From assembly GCA_040752975.1 (NCBI GenBank), contig JBFMHF010000014.1, positions 6,865-70,864 on the forward strand: a stretch of DNA of 64,000 nucleotides, read 5' to 3'. The notes under the pieces were generated by a model that made no database searches, was not told the DNA's origin, and worked only from the letters and a program-made list of their open reading frames with translations. The DNA is from JADLDB01 sp040752975 (GTDB lineage: Bacteria; Myxococcota; Myxococcia; Myxococcales; Myxococcaceae). The translations under genes and the position numbers were made by a program. The stretch's first letter is position 1. Each line of letters starts with the position of its first letter. This document shows, piece after piece, positions 9,581 through 18,314 of the stretch.

Positions 9581-11042
9581 CCGGCGCGTACTTTCGCATG
9601 AAGTCCTTCACGCGGATCTTCCTCGCCGTGTTCTCGCTCGACATGTAGCGGATCTTCCCGAAGATGGGCCGCTCCGGGCCCCACGCGCGGTCGTAGCGGC
9701 CCAGCACCCAGAGGTAGCCCGACCAGCTCACCGGATCGCGCCCGTCCAGGGAGTACTTCCCCATCAGGTACTCCATGGTGGCGAGCGCGGCGCGCGGCGT
9801 CTTCGACCACTCGAGGATCTTCTTCCCCCACAGCATGCGCAGGTAGTTGTGGAACCAGCCGTCGCGCACGAGCTGCGTCTGCGTGGCGTTCCACAGCGGA
9901 TCGTGCGTCTGTGCGCGCTCCAGCTCCCCGCGTGAGTAGACGGTGGGGCGGGGATCCTTCTCGTGCGCGGCCAGCGTCTGCTTCGCGAACGCGGGCAGGG
10001 AGTCGAAGGACGTGAAGTCGAGGGGCCGGTGGCTCGCCATGTTGAAGGCCAGCTCGCGCCAGGTCACCAGCTGGTCGAGGAAGGCCTCCGCCGGTCGCGA
10101 CACCTTCCACCAGCCCTCTCTTGCGCCGCCGATGGACTTCCCGAGCACCTCGGGGCCCCAGCGCTCCTGCTTCGTGAGCGCGCGGAAGATCTCGTGCGTG
10201 GAGAGGTGGCCGAAGTGCAGCCAGGGTGACAGCGAGCTGGTGCCGTCCACCTCGGGCTCGTTGCGCGCCTCGTGGTAGCTGCCCAGCTTTCGTTCGATGA
10301 AGAGCGCCAGGCGGGCGAGGGCGGCGGTGCTTCCTCCTTCGCGCGCCACGGGCGGCACCGTGTGATCGATGGGCAAGCGCGCGAGCGCCTCGCTGCGGGT
10401 GTGGAGCAGCTCGTCCGGGGCCCGTGGCCAGCGGCGAAGCACGCCCTTCGGGAGCTCGTACGAGGGCAGCCTCAGGTCTTCGAGGGGGCGTTCCGCTGGA
10501 AGCGCGACGAGGTGCTTCTTCAGCTCCTTCTGCAGGTGCACGCGGAAGCTGTGCGCGGTGGTGAAGACGCGCGTGGTGGCGTGCATCGGGTAGAGGCCGT
10601 TGGAGTCGACCACCTCGAAGCGCACGTCGACGCGCGACGCCGCCGCGGCCTGCATGCGGGGCACGAAGAAGCACGGCCAGTCGTCGCCGACGATCACGCA
10701 CGCCCTCGCCGCCAGCGCCTCCAGCAGGCCCTTTCCCCCATCGGCGCGCTCCTCGACGTACGGGAAGTACGTCACCGGCGACTCCTCGAAGCGCCGCGCG
10801 TTGTCCGCCATGCCCTGCAGGAGGAAGGCGTGCAGCCGATCGCTGGCGAAGGGGTAGCCGACGCGCAGCGCCTCCAGCACCACCAGCGGCTTCTTCAGCT
10901 CCTGCGCGTGCTCGATGGCGCGATCCAGCGCGAAGTTGGCCTGCGCGCGGCGAAACGAGGTCATCCAGTAGAGGACGAGGTCACGCTCCGATCGACGGGG
11001 GCGGGCGTTGAGCGCGCGAACTCGAACGGTAGGCACCGGCAT
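9555..11042 (-). CDS. phr: Class II deoxyribodipyrimidine photolyase
   Basis: A 495-residue flavoprotein that repairs cyclobutane pyrimidine dimers using light. Class II is indicated by the N-terminal VLYWMTSFRRAQANFAL, the internal SPWLHFGHLSTHEI, and the C-terminal block WGKKILEWS, LDGRDPVSWSGYLW and GRYDRAWGPERP, which hold FAD-binding and electron-transfer residues. The start at 11042 (MPVPTVRV) is preceded by AGAAGG at suitable spacing; the upstream extension of the frame is low-complexity and unsupported. It stands alone, converging with the PhnD-like gene and diverging from the GMC operon. Confidence 0.93.
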   Translation of the reverse strand: MPVPTVRVRALNARPRRSERDLVLYWMTSFRRAQANFALDRAIEHAQELKKPLVVLEALRVGYPFASDRLHAFLLQGMADNARRFEESPVTYFPYVEERADGGKGLLEALAARACVIVGDDWPCFFVPRMQAAAASRVDVRFEVVDSNGLYPMHATTRVFTTAHSFRVHLQKELKKHLVALPAERPLEDLRLPSYELPKGVLRRWPRAPDELLHTRSEALARLPIDHTVPPVAREGGSTAALARLALFIERKLGSYHEARNEPEVDGTSSLSPWLHFGHLSTHEIFRALTKQERWGPEVLGKSIGGAREGWWKVSRPAEAFLDQLVTWRELAFNMASHRPLDFTSFDSLPAFAKQTLAAHEKDPRPTVYSRGELERAQTHDPLWNATQTQLVRDGWFHNYLRMLWGKKILEWSKTPRAALATMEYLMGKYSLDGRDPVSWSGYLWVLGRYDRAWGPERPIFGKIRYMSSENTARKIRVKDFMRKYAPVSSPRSTR

Positions 11043-11099
11043 GAGGTCGCCTTCTAACGGGAAGCCCGCGCCGCCGCCGGTCCATGCTATCGACGGCCC

Positions 11100-11492
11100 G
11101 TGCTCTGGCTGGTCCGGTCGGCCATCGTGGCGTTGTACCCGTCGGGTGGGCCTGTGCCCGGCGCCGCGGAGTGTGGGCTCGACGCCTTCCTCGCGCGCTT
11201 CCGAAGGGAGAGCCCGTTCCTCATCTGGCTGGGCGTCATCACGGGGGCGCTCGTCTTTCACCTGACGCCGCTCTTCACCGTCTTCGTGCCGCTGCCGGCC
11301 TTTCTCCTGCCCGCTTCGCTTCTCGACCGGCACGCGTCGCGGATCTCCTCCACGCAGGTGTACCTGCTGCGCCAGGCCATCTTCCTCGTGAAGCTGGCCG
11401 CGGGCCTGTGCTGGGGCGCCGACCCTGAGGTCCGGCGACGCCTCGCGCTCGCGCCCCTGCCCGACGATCCCGGCACGTGGAGGGCATCATGA
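11100..11492 (+). CDS. Small membrane protein preceding the GMC oxidoreductase
   Basis: A 130-residue protein with a GTG start and one or two hydrophobic segments (roughly residues 40-75, containing IWLGVITGALVFHLTPLFTV), followed by a charged tail ending DDPGTWRAS. I recognise no family. Its stop overlaps the start of the GMC oxidoreductase (ATGA at 11489), so it is the first gene of a three-gene operon and may anchor or support that enzyme. A TATCGA hexamer lies 6 nt before its start. Confidence 0.65.
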   Translation: MLWLVRSAIVALYPSGGPVPGAAECGLDAFLARFRRESPFLIWLGVITGALVFHLTPLFTVFVPLPAFLLPASLLDRHASRISSTQVYLLRQAIFLVKLAAGLCWGADPEVRRRLALAPLPDDPGTWRAS

Positions 11493-13033
11493 GCCACACC
11501 TCCTTCCGGGGCATCGAGGTGGGTCCGCTCGAAGGAGACTTCGACTTCGTGGTGGTGGGCTCGGGGGCCGGGGGCGCCGCCGCGGCCGTCACGCTGGCGC
11601 GCGGAGGGGCTTCCGTCGCCCTCATCGAGGCCGGGCCGTGGCGCGATCCCGACGACTACCCGCACTCCGCCTACGGGACGATGCGCGACCTGATGGACGA
11701 CTGGGGCTCGCAGGTGACGATGGGCCGCGCGCTGTGGCCGGTGGTGCAGGCGCGCGTCGTCGGCGGCACCACGGTGATCAACTCCGCCATCTGCGTGCGC
11801 ACGCCGGGCGACATCTTCCGGCAGTGGGAACGGGAGCACGGCCTCACCGGGCTCGAGCAGCCGGTGCTGTCGGCGCAGGAGCAGCTCGAGCGCGAGCTCT
11901 CCGCCGAGGAAGTGCCCGAAGCCGCGCGCGGTCGCTCCAACGTGCTCGCGAAGGCCGGAGGTGACGCGCTGCGCTGGGCCGACTCCCACTACATGCGCCG
12001 CTATGTGAAGGCTTGCGAGGGCTCCGGGCGCTGTCTGCAGGGCTGCCGCGGCAAGAGGAAGCAGAGCCTCAACCTCACCTTCGTGCCCGAGGTGCTCTCC
12101 CGCGGAGGCGCCGTCGTGTCCTGCGCGCCGGTGGAGCGCATCGTCTTCGAGGGCACGCGCGCGACGGGTGTGCGCGGCTGCTTCGTGCATCCCCAGACTC
12201 GCGCGAAGGGCGCGCCCTTCTTCCTGCGGGCGAAGAAGGCGGTGGTGGTGGCCGCGTCGGCGACGCACTCCCCGGTGTTGCTCGCGCGCTCGGGTGTGCG
12301 GCTGCCGGCGCTGGGCGAGTTCTTCCGCGCCCACCCGGGCACCGGCGTCTTCGGCGACTACGAGACGCCGGTGGACATGAACGTGGGCGCGACGCAGGGC
12401 TGGGCGTCGATCGCCTTCCGCGAGTCCCCCGGCCTCAAGCTGGAGACGCTGGCCATTCCCCCCGAGCTGGTCGCCAGTCGGCTGGCCGGCGGCGGCCGGG
12501 AGTTGATGGCGCGCCTGGCTCGCTACCGCCACCTCGCGATGTGGTGCCACGCCGTGCGCGCGGAGTCGACCGGCACCGTGAAGCCCTCGCGCCTCGGCGG
12601 CCGCCCTGTCGTGCGCTACACGCTCGATCGACGAGACATGGAGCGCTTCCGCCAGGGCATGGTGCTCCTGGCGCGACAGCACTTCGCGGCCGGCGCGCGG
12701 CGCGTCATCCCCGGCATCTCGGGCATGCCGTACGAGCTGACCGCCGATCAGGTGTCGCTGCTGGAAGAGGCGCCGCTCGACCCACGCAGGTACGTCGCCA
12801 TCTTGAGCCACCTCTTCGGGGGCTGCGTGATGGGGCGCGACGAGCGGCGGAGCGTGACCGACGCGCGCGGCCGCGTGCACGGCGTGCAGGGGCTGGTGGT
12901 GGCCGACGCGTCCGTCATTCCCACCAACCTGGGCGTCAACCCGCAGCACACCATCATGGCGCTTGCCCAGGTGTTCGCGGCGTTGCTGCTCGAGTCGGAA
13001 GCTCCGCACGTCAGGGCCGGAGCCGCGGCATGA
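11489..13033 (+). CDS. GMC-family FAD-dependent oxidoreductase
   Basis: A 514-residue flavoenzyme of the glucose-methanol-choline family. The FAD-binding GSGAGG lies at residues 24-29, with the ribose-binding acid in ALIEAG near 50-55. GGTTVINSAICVRTP is the family signature around the flavin. CEGSGRCLQGC and KQSLNLTFVPE follow, and the C-terminus has HLFGGCVMG and DASVIPTNLGVNPQHT, where the catalytic His and the adenine-contacting residues are expected. The alcohol or sterol substrate cannot be assigned. No twin-Arg or Sec signal is seen, so it is cytoplasmic or held at the membrane by its co-transcribed neighbours. It overlaps both flanking genes by four bases. Confidence 0.92.
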   Translation: MSHTSFRGIEVGPLEGDFDFVVVGSGAGGAAAAVTLARGGASVALIEAGPWRDPDDYPHSAYGTMRDLMDDWGSQVTMGRALWPVVQARVVGGTTVINSAICVRTPGDIFRQWEREHGLTGLEQPVLSAQEQLERELSAEEVPEAARGRSNVLAKAGGDALRWADSHYMRRYVKACEGSGRCLQGCRGKRKQSLNLTFVPEVLSRGGAVVSCAPVERIVFEGTRATGVRGCFVHPQTRAKGAPFFLRAKKAVVVAASATHSPVLLARSGVRLPALGEFFRAHPGTGVFGDYETPVDMNVGATQGWASIAFRESPGLKLETLAIPPELVASRLAGGGRELMARLARYRHLAMWCHAVRAESTGTVKPSRLGGRPVVRYTLDRRDMERFRQGMVLLARQHFAAGARRVIPGISGMPYELTADQVSLLEEAPLDPRRYVAILSHLFGGCVMGRDERRSVTDARGRVHGVQGLVVADASVIPTNLGVNPQHTIMALAQVFAALLLESEAPHVRAGAAA

Positions 13034-13485
13034 GCGGGCTCTGGTGGCGCGCCCTCAAGCTGGCGCTGCGCCCCGGCGCGCTCGCCGATGACGCGACGAC
13101 CTCGGCCCAGGTGCTCGCGCAGGAACAGGCCGCTCGCCGCGCCGTGCTGTGGCGCGCAGGCGTGCTGGGGATCGCCGGAGGCGCAGCGGTGATGGCCGTG
13201 GGCGTGGCCGCGGCGCGATCGCTCGAGCGGTGGCTGCGGACCGTCACCGACGGCGGCTGGGACTTCGCGATGAACGTGGCGCATGACCTCCCCTGGGTCG
13301 GCGCCGCGCTGGGCGGCATCTTCGTGCTCACCGGGCTGCTCAGGCTCCTTGGCGCAGGCTTCCCGAAGTTGCTGGGGTCGACGCGCACCGCGTCGGCGAT
13401 GAGGATCCTCCTCGTGGCTGTCCTCGGCGCCGGCCTCTTCGTCGTCGCGGCGGTGGCGCTGCAGGGCTTCTGGGCGGCGCTGTAG
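13030..13485 (+). CDS. Membrane protein, third gene of the GMC operon
   Basis: A 151-residue protein with three likely transmembrane segments (about residues 43-62, 88-108 and 124-145). It begins at an ATGA overlap with the GMC oxidoreductase, so translation is coupled. I recognise no family. The gene order membrane protein - GMC - membrane protein suggests a membrane-associated oxidoreductase complex; this is inference from position only. Confidence 0.7.
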   Translation: MSGLWWRALKLALRPGALADDATTSAQVLAQEQAARRAVLWRAGVLGIAGGAAVMAVGVAAARSLERWLRTVTDGGWDFAMNVAHDLPWVGAALGGIFVLTGLLRLLGAGFPKLLGSTRTASAMRILLVAVLGAGLFVVAAVALQGFWAAL

Positions 13486-13525
13486 CCGGCGCCGCACGCG
13501 CTCGGGCCCGGAATGCAGGCGCCGG
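13486..13525. terminator. Inverted repeat directly after the GMC operon, possible transcription end
   Basis: CCGGCGCC (13486-13493), touching the stop codon at 13485, is matched by GGCGCCGG (13518-13525) across a 24-nt loop that itself contains CGGGCCCG. There is no following T-run, so a factor-independent terminator is uncertain. It lies between convergent genes. Confidence 0.3.
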
Positions 13526-13607
13526 GAGGACGTGCACCTCCGGGTGGTGCACCTCCCAGCTTCGGCGCTGCGAGGAGGGCCGCCCTGGCGGCTTCGTCAG
13601 CCGCAGG

Positions 13608-14516
13608 TCAGCGCGCTCGCCTCCTGGCGAGGGTCTTCCTGGCGGCCGGTTTTTTGCGGCCGCGTGCCTTCTTCGCGGCGGGCTTCTTGCGGCTGGGCGC
13701 CTTTTTCGCGGCGGGCATCGCGTGGGCCGGCGACTTCTTCGCAGCCTTCTTCACCGGCAGCTTCCGCACCGTGGCGACCGAGCCTGCCGGCAGCCCGAGC
13801 TGCACGCGCCACACCTTCACGTTCGCGTCCACCGGAGACGGCACATAGTGGACGGAGTAGTGCTCGTGCTCCGAGCGACCGACGGTGTCGCCTTCCGGGA
13901 GCGCCTCTCCGCGTCGCGTCACGTAGCCGAGGAGATCGTAGAAGAACTCGAGCGCGCCGCCGCTCATCTCGGGGGCGGTGAGGAGCAGGTCCGGCAGCCC
14001 GAGCTGCTTCATGCCGATGCTCAAGAGCTCCACGCCCTTGCGGTTGCCCGCCAGCGACACGCCCACCCACAGCGGCAGCGGGAGGTCGGACGAGGCGAGC
14101 TCGACGAAGAGGTCCGGGTGGTGCGTCACGTGGCCTTCGCCCCAATACACGCCCACTGCCCTGGCGGCCTTCGCCAGCGCAGCCACCACGCGGGTGAAGC
14201 GGACCATCTCGGCGATCCCGCTGTCCCCCTGGCGGAGGATGCAGACGAGGTGCGTCGAGTGCGCCGGCAACGTCCACTGGCGCGACACACCTGAGATGCT
14301 GTGCTCCGTCGCCGCGTCGGCCTCGCCATTCGGCACGGGCGAAGGCATCAGCGCCGCCATCACCTCGATGCCTCCCGCCTCGAGCGCCATCGAGTCTGGC
14401 TTCGCGTCGCCGAGCCAGGTTGGGGCTCCCAGGTCGGGCCAGCCCTTCAAGGCCTGTTCGACGGCGGACTGGGAAGGCAGTCGCTTCGAGTTGGTGAGGA
14501 CGAAGGCCATCCGCAT
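13608..14516 (-). CDS. DUF4261-like protein with histone-H1-like Lys/Ala-rich tail
   Basis: A 302-residue protein. Residues 1-245 look like the DUF4261 family (MAFVLTNSKRLPS, AARAVGVYWGEGHVTH, EFFYDLLGYVTRRGE), whose function is unknown. Residues about 251-302 are quite different: a run of KKAAKK, AAKKAPSRKKPAAKK and RGRKKPAARK units, strongly basic and Ala/Pro-rich, like the C-terminal tails of histone H1 and of DNA-binding AlgP-type proteins. The tail suggests nucleic-acid binding. Start is ATG 14516 (14510 also possible); no ribosome-binding site is clear. A two-domain fusion of this kind is unusual. Confidence 0.75.
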   Translation of the reverse strand: MRMAFVLTNSKRLPSQSAVEQALKGWPDLGAPTWLGDAKPDSMALEAGGIEVMAALMPSPVPNGEADAATEHSISGVSRQWTLPAHSTHLVCILRQGDSGIAEMVRFTRVVAALAKAARAVGVYWGEGHVTHHPDLFVELASSDLPLPLWVGVSLAGNRKGVELLSIGMKQLGLPDLLLTAPEMSGGALEFFYDLLGYVTRRGEALPEGDTVGRSEHEHYSVHYVPSPVDANVKVWRVQLGLPAGSVATVRKLPVKKAAKKSPAHAMPAAKKAPSRKKPAAKKARGRKKPAARKTLARRRAR

Positions 14517-14573
14517 GGGCCCAACGCTCGCACGAGGGCGCGTGGGACGCATCGAAGAAGTGGACCGCCAGGG

Positions 14574-15242
14574 TCAGAAGCCGCCGGCCACGCCCAGCAG
14601 CGCCCCGCCGGGCAGCGACGTGAGGCTCGCGGCCACCACCAGGGACTTTGCCGCGGGAGACGTCACCTCGTAGCCCACCACGCTTCCACCCAGCGGCAGC
14701 GCGAAGAGGAGCGGCGCCCCGGCAGTCCCTCCGAAGAGGACTGCGCCGGCCGCGATGCCCGCGCCGAGGAGGTCGCCGAAGAAAGTCGCCCAGACCGAGC
14801 CGTCCCCGTCGAAGAGCCACCCCGACAAGAGCACCCCCAGCGGCGCTGTCAGCCCGAAGCCGATCGCCGCCCCCGTCCAGGCCGCGCCCAGCGGCTGCAG
14901 CGACGCGTCTGGGAGCGTCGCGCCTCCCAGCAGTCCGCCCAGCACGCCTCCTGCCGCGCCCACGCCGGCGCCGAAGAGCAGGCCCATGCCGATGCGCAGC
15001 CCACGCCCGGGAGGCTCTTCCCTGACCTTCGCCGCGACCTCCTCCAGCGGCGGGTTGGCGATCGCCTGGGGCTGCAGCACTTCCTGCGGCACGGGCTGCG
15101 CGACGGGCGCATCCGTCTCGGGCGCGGCGTCCTCCACGGCGACCAGCGGGGGAGGGCCGAACTCGTCCACTTCAGGCGCCTGCGCGAGGGCCAGGCTGGC
15201 CACCCCCGTCGTCAGCAGCAGCAGTTTCCCGAGGCGCCTCAT
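14574..15242 (-). CDS. Exported or membrane Gly/Ala-rich hypothetical protein
   Basis: A 222-residue protein with a signal peptide (LLLLTTGVASLALAQA), a Pro/acidic linker to about residue 75, then Gly/Ala-rich hydrophobic segments typical of small membrane proteins (GMGLLFGAGVGAAGGVLGGLLGG and similar, about residues 85-220). I recognise no family. An alternative start 39 bases upstream (MKKFEG) exists but its purine stretch abuts the ATG. It is read in the same direction as the DUF4261-like gene, 57 bases upstream of it, and away from the CpxP-like gene. Confidence 0.65.
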   Translation of the reverse strand: MRRLGKLLLLTTGVASLALAQAPEVDEFGPPPLVAVEDAAPETDAPVAQPVPQEVLQPQAIANPPLEEVAAKVREEPPGRGLRIGMGLLFGAGVGAAGGVLGGLLGGATLPDASLQPLGAAWTGAAIGFGLTAPLGVLLSGWLFDGDGSVWATFFGDLLGAGIAAGAVLFGGTAGAPLLFALPLGGSVVGYEVTSPAAKSLVVAASLTSLPGGALLGVAGGF

Positions 15243-15356
15243 GACGTTGGCCCACCACGCATGGCCTTCAAACTTCTTCATCTCCAGGCACGCGGACCCT
15301 TCACAGTCGCTCCCTACTGTCCCTCCACGCAAGGCGAAACGCTTGAAGCCTTCGTG

Positions 15357-15373
15357 GGCGCCATTCCGGCGCC
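15357..15373. promoter_or_regulatory. Small hairpin in the leader of the CpxP-like operon
   Basis: GGCGCC (15357-15362) and GGCGCC (15368-15373) are self-complementary and flank the loop ATTCC, upstream of the ribosome-binding site AGAAAGGG that serves the ATG at 15399. Function unknown; chance is possible in DNA this GC-rich. Confidence 0.25.
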
Positions 15374-15398
15374 TGGAGAAAGAAAGGGACGGACACCC

Positions 15399-15896
15399 AT
15401 GTTTGGATTCGTCATCGGCACCTTGAGCCTGATCGGCCTCATCAAGGTGTGGCGGTGGGGGCGGTACGGCCGGCACGGTTACGGAGGCCCGCGCCGGTGG
15501 ATGCTGCGGCGCCTCTTCCAGCACCTCGACACCACGCCCGGCCAGGAGAAGGTGATCGCCAGCGCGCTGGAGGACGCGGAGCGGAAGCTGTGGGCGGCGC
15601 GCGAGGAGCTCTTCAAGAGCCGGGGCGCTTTCGCAAAGGCGGTCAGCGGGGAACACTTCGACGGCGCAGCGGTGGACGCGGCCTTCGACACGCAGCAGGC
15701 GGCGGTGGACGAGCTGAAGAAGTCGGTGCGTGAGGGGCTCGGCGCCATTCACGAGGCCCTCAACCCCCAGCAGCGTGCGCGGCTGGGCGAGCTGCTCGAG
15801 TACGGGCCCGGCCGGATGCACGGCGGCTGCGGGTACGGGCGCTTCCATCACGGCTACCGCCACGGCGGCGGACCCGCCTCCACCGTCAACCTCTGA
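15399..15896 (+). CDS. Periplasmic heavy-metal-sensor / CpxP-Spy-like protein, His-rich tail
   Basis: A 165-residue protein with an N-terminal hydrophobic anchor (FVIGTLSLIGLIKVW) and an all-helical body that reads like the metal-resistance/CpxP-Spy group: WMLRRLFQHLDTTPGQEKVI, AREELFKSRGAF, then the terminal LNPQQRARLGELLE, close to the L-T-x-x-Q-R-x-x motif of Spy and CpxP. The tail GRMHGGCGYGRFHHGYRHGGG is rich in His, Cys and Gly and could bind a metal such as copper, zinc or nickel. The gene has a good ribosome-binding site (AGAAAGGG) and heads an operon with a response regulator and a histidine kinase, the CpxP-CpxR-CpxA order. Confidence 0.8.
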   Translation: MFGFVIGTLSLIGLIKVWRWGRYGRHGYGGPRRWMLRRLFQHLDTTPGQEKVIASALEDAERKLWAAREELFKSRGAFAKAVSGEHFDGAAVDAAFDTQQAAVDELKKSVREGLGAIHEALNPQQRARLGELLEYGPGRMHGGCGYGRFHHGYRHGGGPASTVNL

Positions 15897-15917
15897 CTTC
15901 ACCGAAAGGAACACGTC

Positions 15918-16301
15918 ATGCGCAGACTCCTCCTGGTTGTCCTCGGCCTCGGCGTCATCTTCGGCTTCGGCTCCGGCATCGCCAGCCTGCGGTACCGGAT
16001 GCACGGTGGGTGTCACAACGACTGGCGACAAGGCCGCTGGGCCGACGCGCGAAATGACTGGCGCAGGGGCCGCGACTTCGAGCCCGAGGTGAAGGCCCCC
16101 GCGCCGACGCCTCAGACGGTGGTGGTGCAGCAGCCCGCCGCTCCCTCTCCCGCCGCCGCGCCTGCGCCGCAGGTCTTCGTCATCATGCCGCAGGGCGCCA
16201 CGCCGGCCCCGCAGGTCATCACCGTGCCGGTCGCGACGCCGGCCCCGCAGCCGGTCGCGGCCCCGGGCGGGAACGTGGCGCCCACCGCCAACGCTCCGTA
16301 G
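15918..16301 (+). CDS. Small anchored Pro/Ala-rich envelope protein
   Basis: A 127-residue protein with one N-terminal membrane segment (LLLVVLGLGVIFGFGSGIA), a short charged region with RMHGGCHNDWRQGRW and DARNDWRRGRD, and then about 75 residues of Pro/Ala/Val low complexity (APTPQTVVVQQPAAPSPAAA and similar). Codon use matches its neighbours. It lies 21 bases after the CpxP-like gene and 7 before the response regulator. The RMHGGC segment resembles the metal-binding-like tail of that neighbour. No family recognised. Confidence 0.7.
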   Translation: MRRLLLVVLGLGVIFGFGSGIASLRYRMHGGCHNDWRQGRWADARNDWRRGRDFEPEVKAPAPTPQTVVVQQPAAPSPAAAPAPQVFVIMPQGATPAPQVITVPVATPAPQPVAAPGGNVAPTANAP

Positions 16302-16308
16302 AGTCGTC

Positions 16309-16989
16309 ATGGCGATGAGCTCCCGGGTCCTGTTGATCGACGACGACGAGCGGCTGCCCGAGCTGCTCTCGTCGTACCTGGCGCAGAATGGCGTGACGTT
16401 GGCGCACGCGCCGGACGGGGCCCGGGGGCTGGTGATGCTGGAGCAGGGCGCCTACGACGCGGTGCTGCTCGACGTGATGATGCCCGGCCTGGACGGGCTG
16501 GAGGTCTGCCGGCGGATCCGCGCGAAGAGCCAGGTGCCGGTCATCATGCTGACCGCGCGCGGAGACGAGACGGATCGGGTGGTGGGCCTCGAGCTGGGCG
16601 CCGACGACTACGTGGGCAAGCCCTTCAGCCCGCGGGAGCTGCTCGCCCGCTTGCGCGCGGTGCTGCGCCGCAGCCGCCCCGAGGTGATGAGCGAGGCCTT
16701 GCAGGTGGGCGACGTGGCCATCGACGTGCCGGCCCGCACGGTGACGCGCGCGGGCGCTCCCATCGAGCTCACCGGCATCGAGTTCGACATCCTGGTGGCG
16801 CTGGTGCGGCGGGCGGGCAGGGTGGTGCCGCGCGACGCGCTGTTGTCCGAAGCGGGCCGCAGCGACGTGGTGGTGGGCGAGCGGACGGTGGACGTGCACA
16901 TCAGCCACCTGCGGCAGAAGCTGAAGGATGACCCTCCGAGGCTGATCAAGACGGTGCGCGGCGTCGGCTACGTGCTGGCGAAGGACTGA
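16309..16989 (+). CDS. OmpR/CpxR-family response regulator
   Basis: A 226-residue two-component regulator. The receiver domain has the acidic pocket DDD at 11-13, the phospho-acceptor Asp55 in VLLDVMMPGLDG, and the conserved Thr and Lys in MLTARG and GKPFSPRE. The C-terminal winged helix is of OmpR type (ELTGIEFDILVALV, VDVHISHLRQKL, IKTVRGVGYVLA). It should bind DNA as a dimer when phosphorylated by the kinase at 16996. Probable targets include its own operon. Starts at 16309 and 16315 are both possible. Confidence 0.95.
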   Translation: MAMSSRVLLIDDDERLPELLSSYLAQNGVTLAHAPDGARGLVMLEQGAYDAVLLDVMMPGLDGLEVCRRIRAKSQVPVIMLTARGDETDRVVGLELGADDYVGKPFSPRELLARLRAVLRRSRPEVMSEALQVGDVAIDVPARTVTRAGAPIELTGIEFDILVALVRRAGRVVPRDALLSEAGRSDVVVGERTVDVHISHLRQKLKDDPPRLIKTVRGVGYVLAKD

Positions 16990-16995
16990 GGCGCC

Positions 16996-18300
16996 GTGTT
17001 CCCTCACCACCACCACCGGCATGGCCCTCCCTGGCGACGGCGGATGGGGCCGCTCGGCCGCTATGTGGGCGCCAAGCTGCGACGACGGATCTTCGCCTGG
17101 TTCACCTGGGGCATCGTCTCCACGGCGATCCTCGTGGTGCTGGTGATGACGGTGCTGGCGCGCGTGCAGGAGCCGGTCTGGGAGCAGACGCTCGAGAAGA
17201 GCCGCGCCTGGGTGGGAAAGCAGTTCGCGCGCGACTGGGATGATCCCGCGGCGAGGCAGCGCTTCGCGCAGGAGGCGGCCAGCGATCTCTCAGCCGACGT
17301 GGAGCTCTTCGACGCGCGGGGCGTGGCGCTGTACGCCACCGGCGGCGAATGCGGGCGTCGCGGCTTCGACATCCCCATCACGAGGAACGGCGCGGTGCTG
17401 GGCAGCGCGAAGGTGTGCTGGCAGCACCCGCCCGGGTACGGCTGGCGCTGGGCGGTGATGCTGGGCGTCGGGCTCCTGGCGGTGTGGATGGCGTCGGGGC
17501 GGGTGGCGCGGCGCCTCGCGCGCCCGTTGGACGAGCTGGCCGATGTGGTGCGGCGGATCGGCGAAGGCGACCTCTCCGCGCGGGCCGAGCTGTCCTGTCA
17601 CGAGCCCGATGAGATCGGCGTGGTGGCGGACACGGTGAACGAGATGGCCACGCGGATCCAGAAACAGATGGCGGATCAACGCGAGCTGCTCGCCACCGTG
17701 TCGCACGAGCTGCGCACGCCGCTGGCGAGGGTGCGGATCATCAGCGAGCTGGGCCGCGACGGCGGCGCGACGCCGAAGACGTTCGACGATCTCGATCGCG
17801 AGGTGGAGGAGATGGACGCGCTGGTGGGCGAGCTCCTGGCGTCGTCGCGCGTGGAGTTCGGGCAGGTGGCCCGCCGCGATCTCGACGTGAAGGACCTCTG
17901 CGTGCGCGCGCTCGAGCGCTCTGGCCTCCCGCCGCAGGCCCTCGCGGTGAAGGGCGACGGGAAGACGGTGCACGCGGATCCGACGCTCTTGCAGCGCGCG
18001 CTCGCCAACCTCTTCGACAACGCGAAGCGCCACGGGGGTGGGGCGGATCACCTCGAGGTGGAGGTGGGGCCCGAGTTGACGCGCTTCGAGGTGATGGATC
18101 GCGGCCGGGGCGTCCCGTCTGACGCGGAGCCGCTCTTCCACAAGTTCACGCGTGGGCCGAACGGGGAGAGCAGCGAAGGGTTGGGCCTGGGGCTCGCGCT
18201 GGTGCGGCGGATCGCCGAGGCGCACGGAGGCACGGCGTGGGCGAAGAACCGGGAGGGCGGCGGGGCGGCCGTCGGCTTCTCGGTGAAGACGAAGGCGTGA
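16996..18300 (+). CDS. CpxA-like sensor histidine kinase with His-rich N-terminus
   Basis: A 434-residue membrane kinase. The order is: a His-rich cytoplasmic start (FPHHHHRHGPPWRRR), TM1 about 35-57, a periplasmic sensor of about 90 residues with a Cys in GGECGRR, TM2 about 151-168, HAMP to about 223, HisKA with the phospho-accepting His237 in TVSHELRTPLARVR, and a HATPase domain (NLFDNAKRHG, DRGRGVP, GLGLGLALVRRIAEAHGG). It is the partner of the response regulator six bases upstream. The His cluster next to a CpxP-like metal-binding protein suggests metal or envelope-stress sensing. The start is a GTG. Confidence 0.94.
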   Translation: MFPHHHHRHGPPWRRRMGPLGRYVGAKLRRRIFAWFTWGIVSTAILVVLVMTVLARVQEPVWEQTLEKSRAWVGKQFARDWDDPAARQRFAQEAASDLSADVELFDARGVALYATGGECGRRGFDIPITRNGAVLGSAKVCWQHPPGYGWRWAVMLGVGLLAVWMASGRVARRLARPLDELADVVRRIGEGDLSARAELSCHEPDEIGVVADTVNEMATRIQKQMADQRELLATVSHELRTPLARVRIISELGRDGGATPKTFDDLDREVEEMDALVGELLASSRVEFGQVARRDLDVKDLCVRALERSGLPPQALAVKGDGKTVHADPTLLQRALANLFDNAKRHGGGADHLEVEVGPELTRFEVMDRGRGVPSDAEPLFHKFTRGPNGESSEGLGLGLALVRRIAEAHGGTAWAKNREGGGAAVGFSVKTKA

Positions 18301-18314
18301 GAAGCTCACGCGCG

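Noticed and set aside
13620..13740. Independent plus-strand gene in the Lys/Ala tail region
   Set aside because: The repetitive plus-strand frame (Phe/Ala/Arg-rich) is the complement of the Lys/Ala codons of the DUF4261-like tail.
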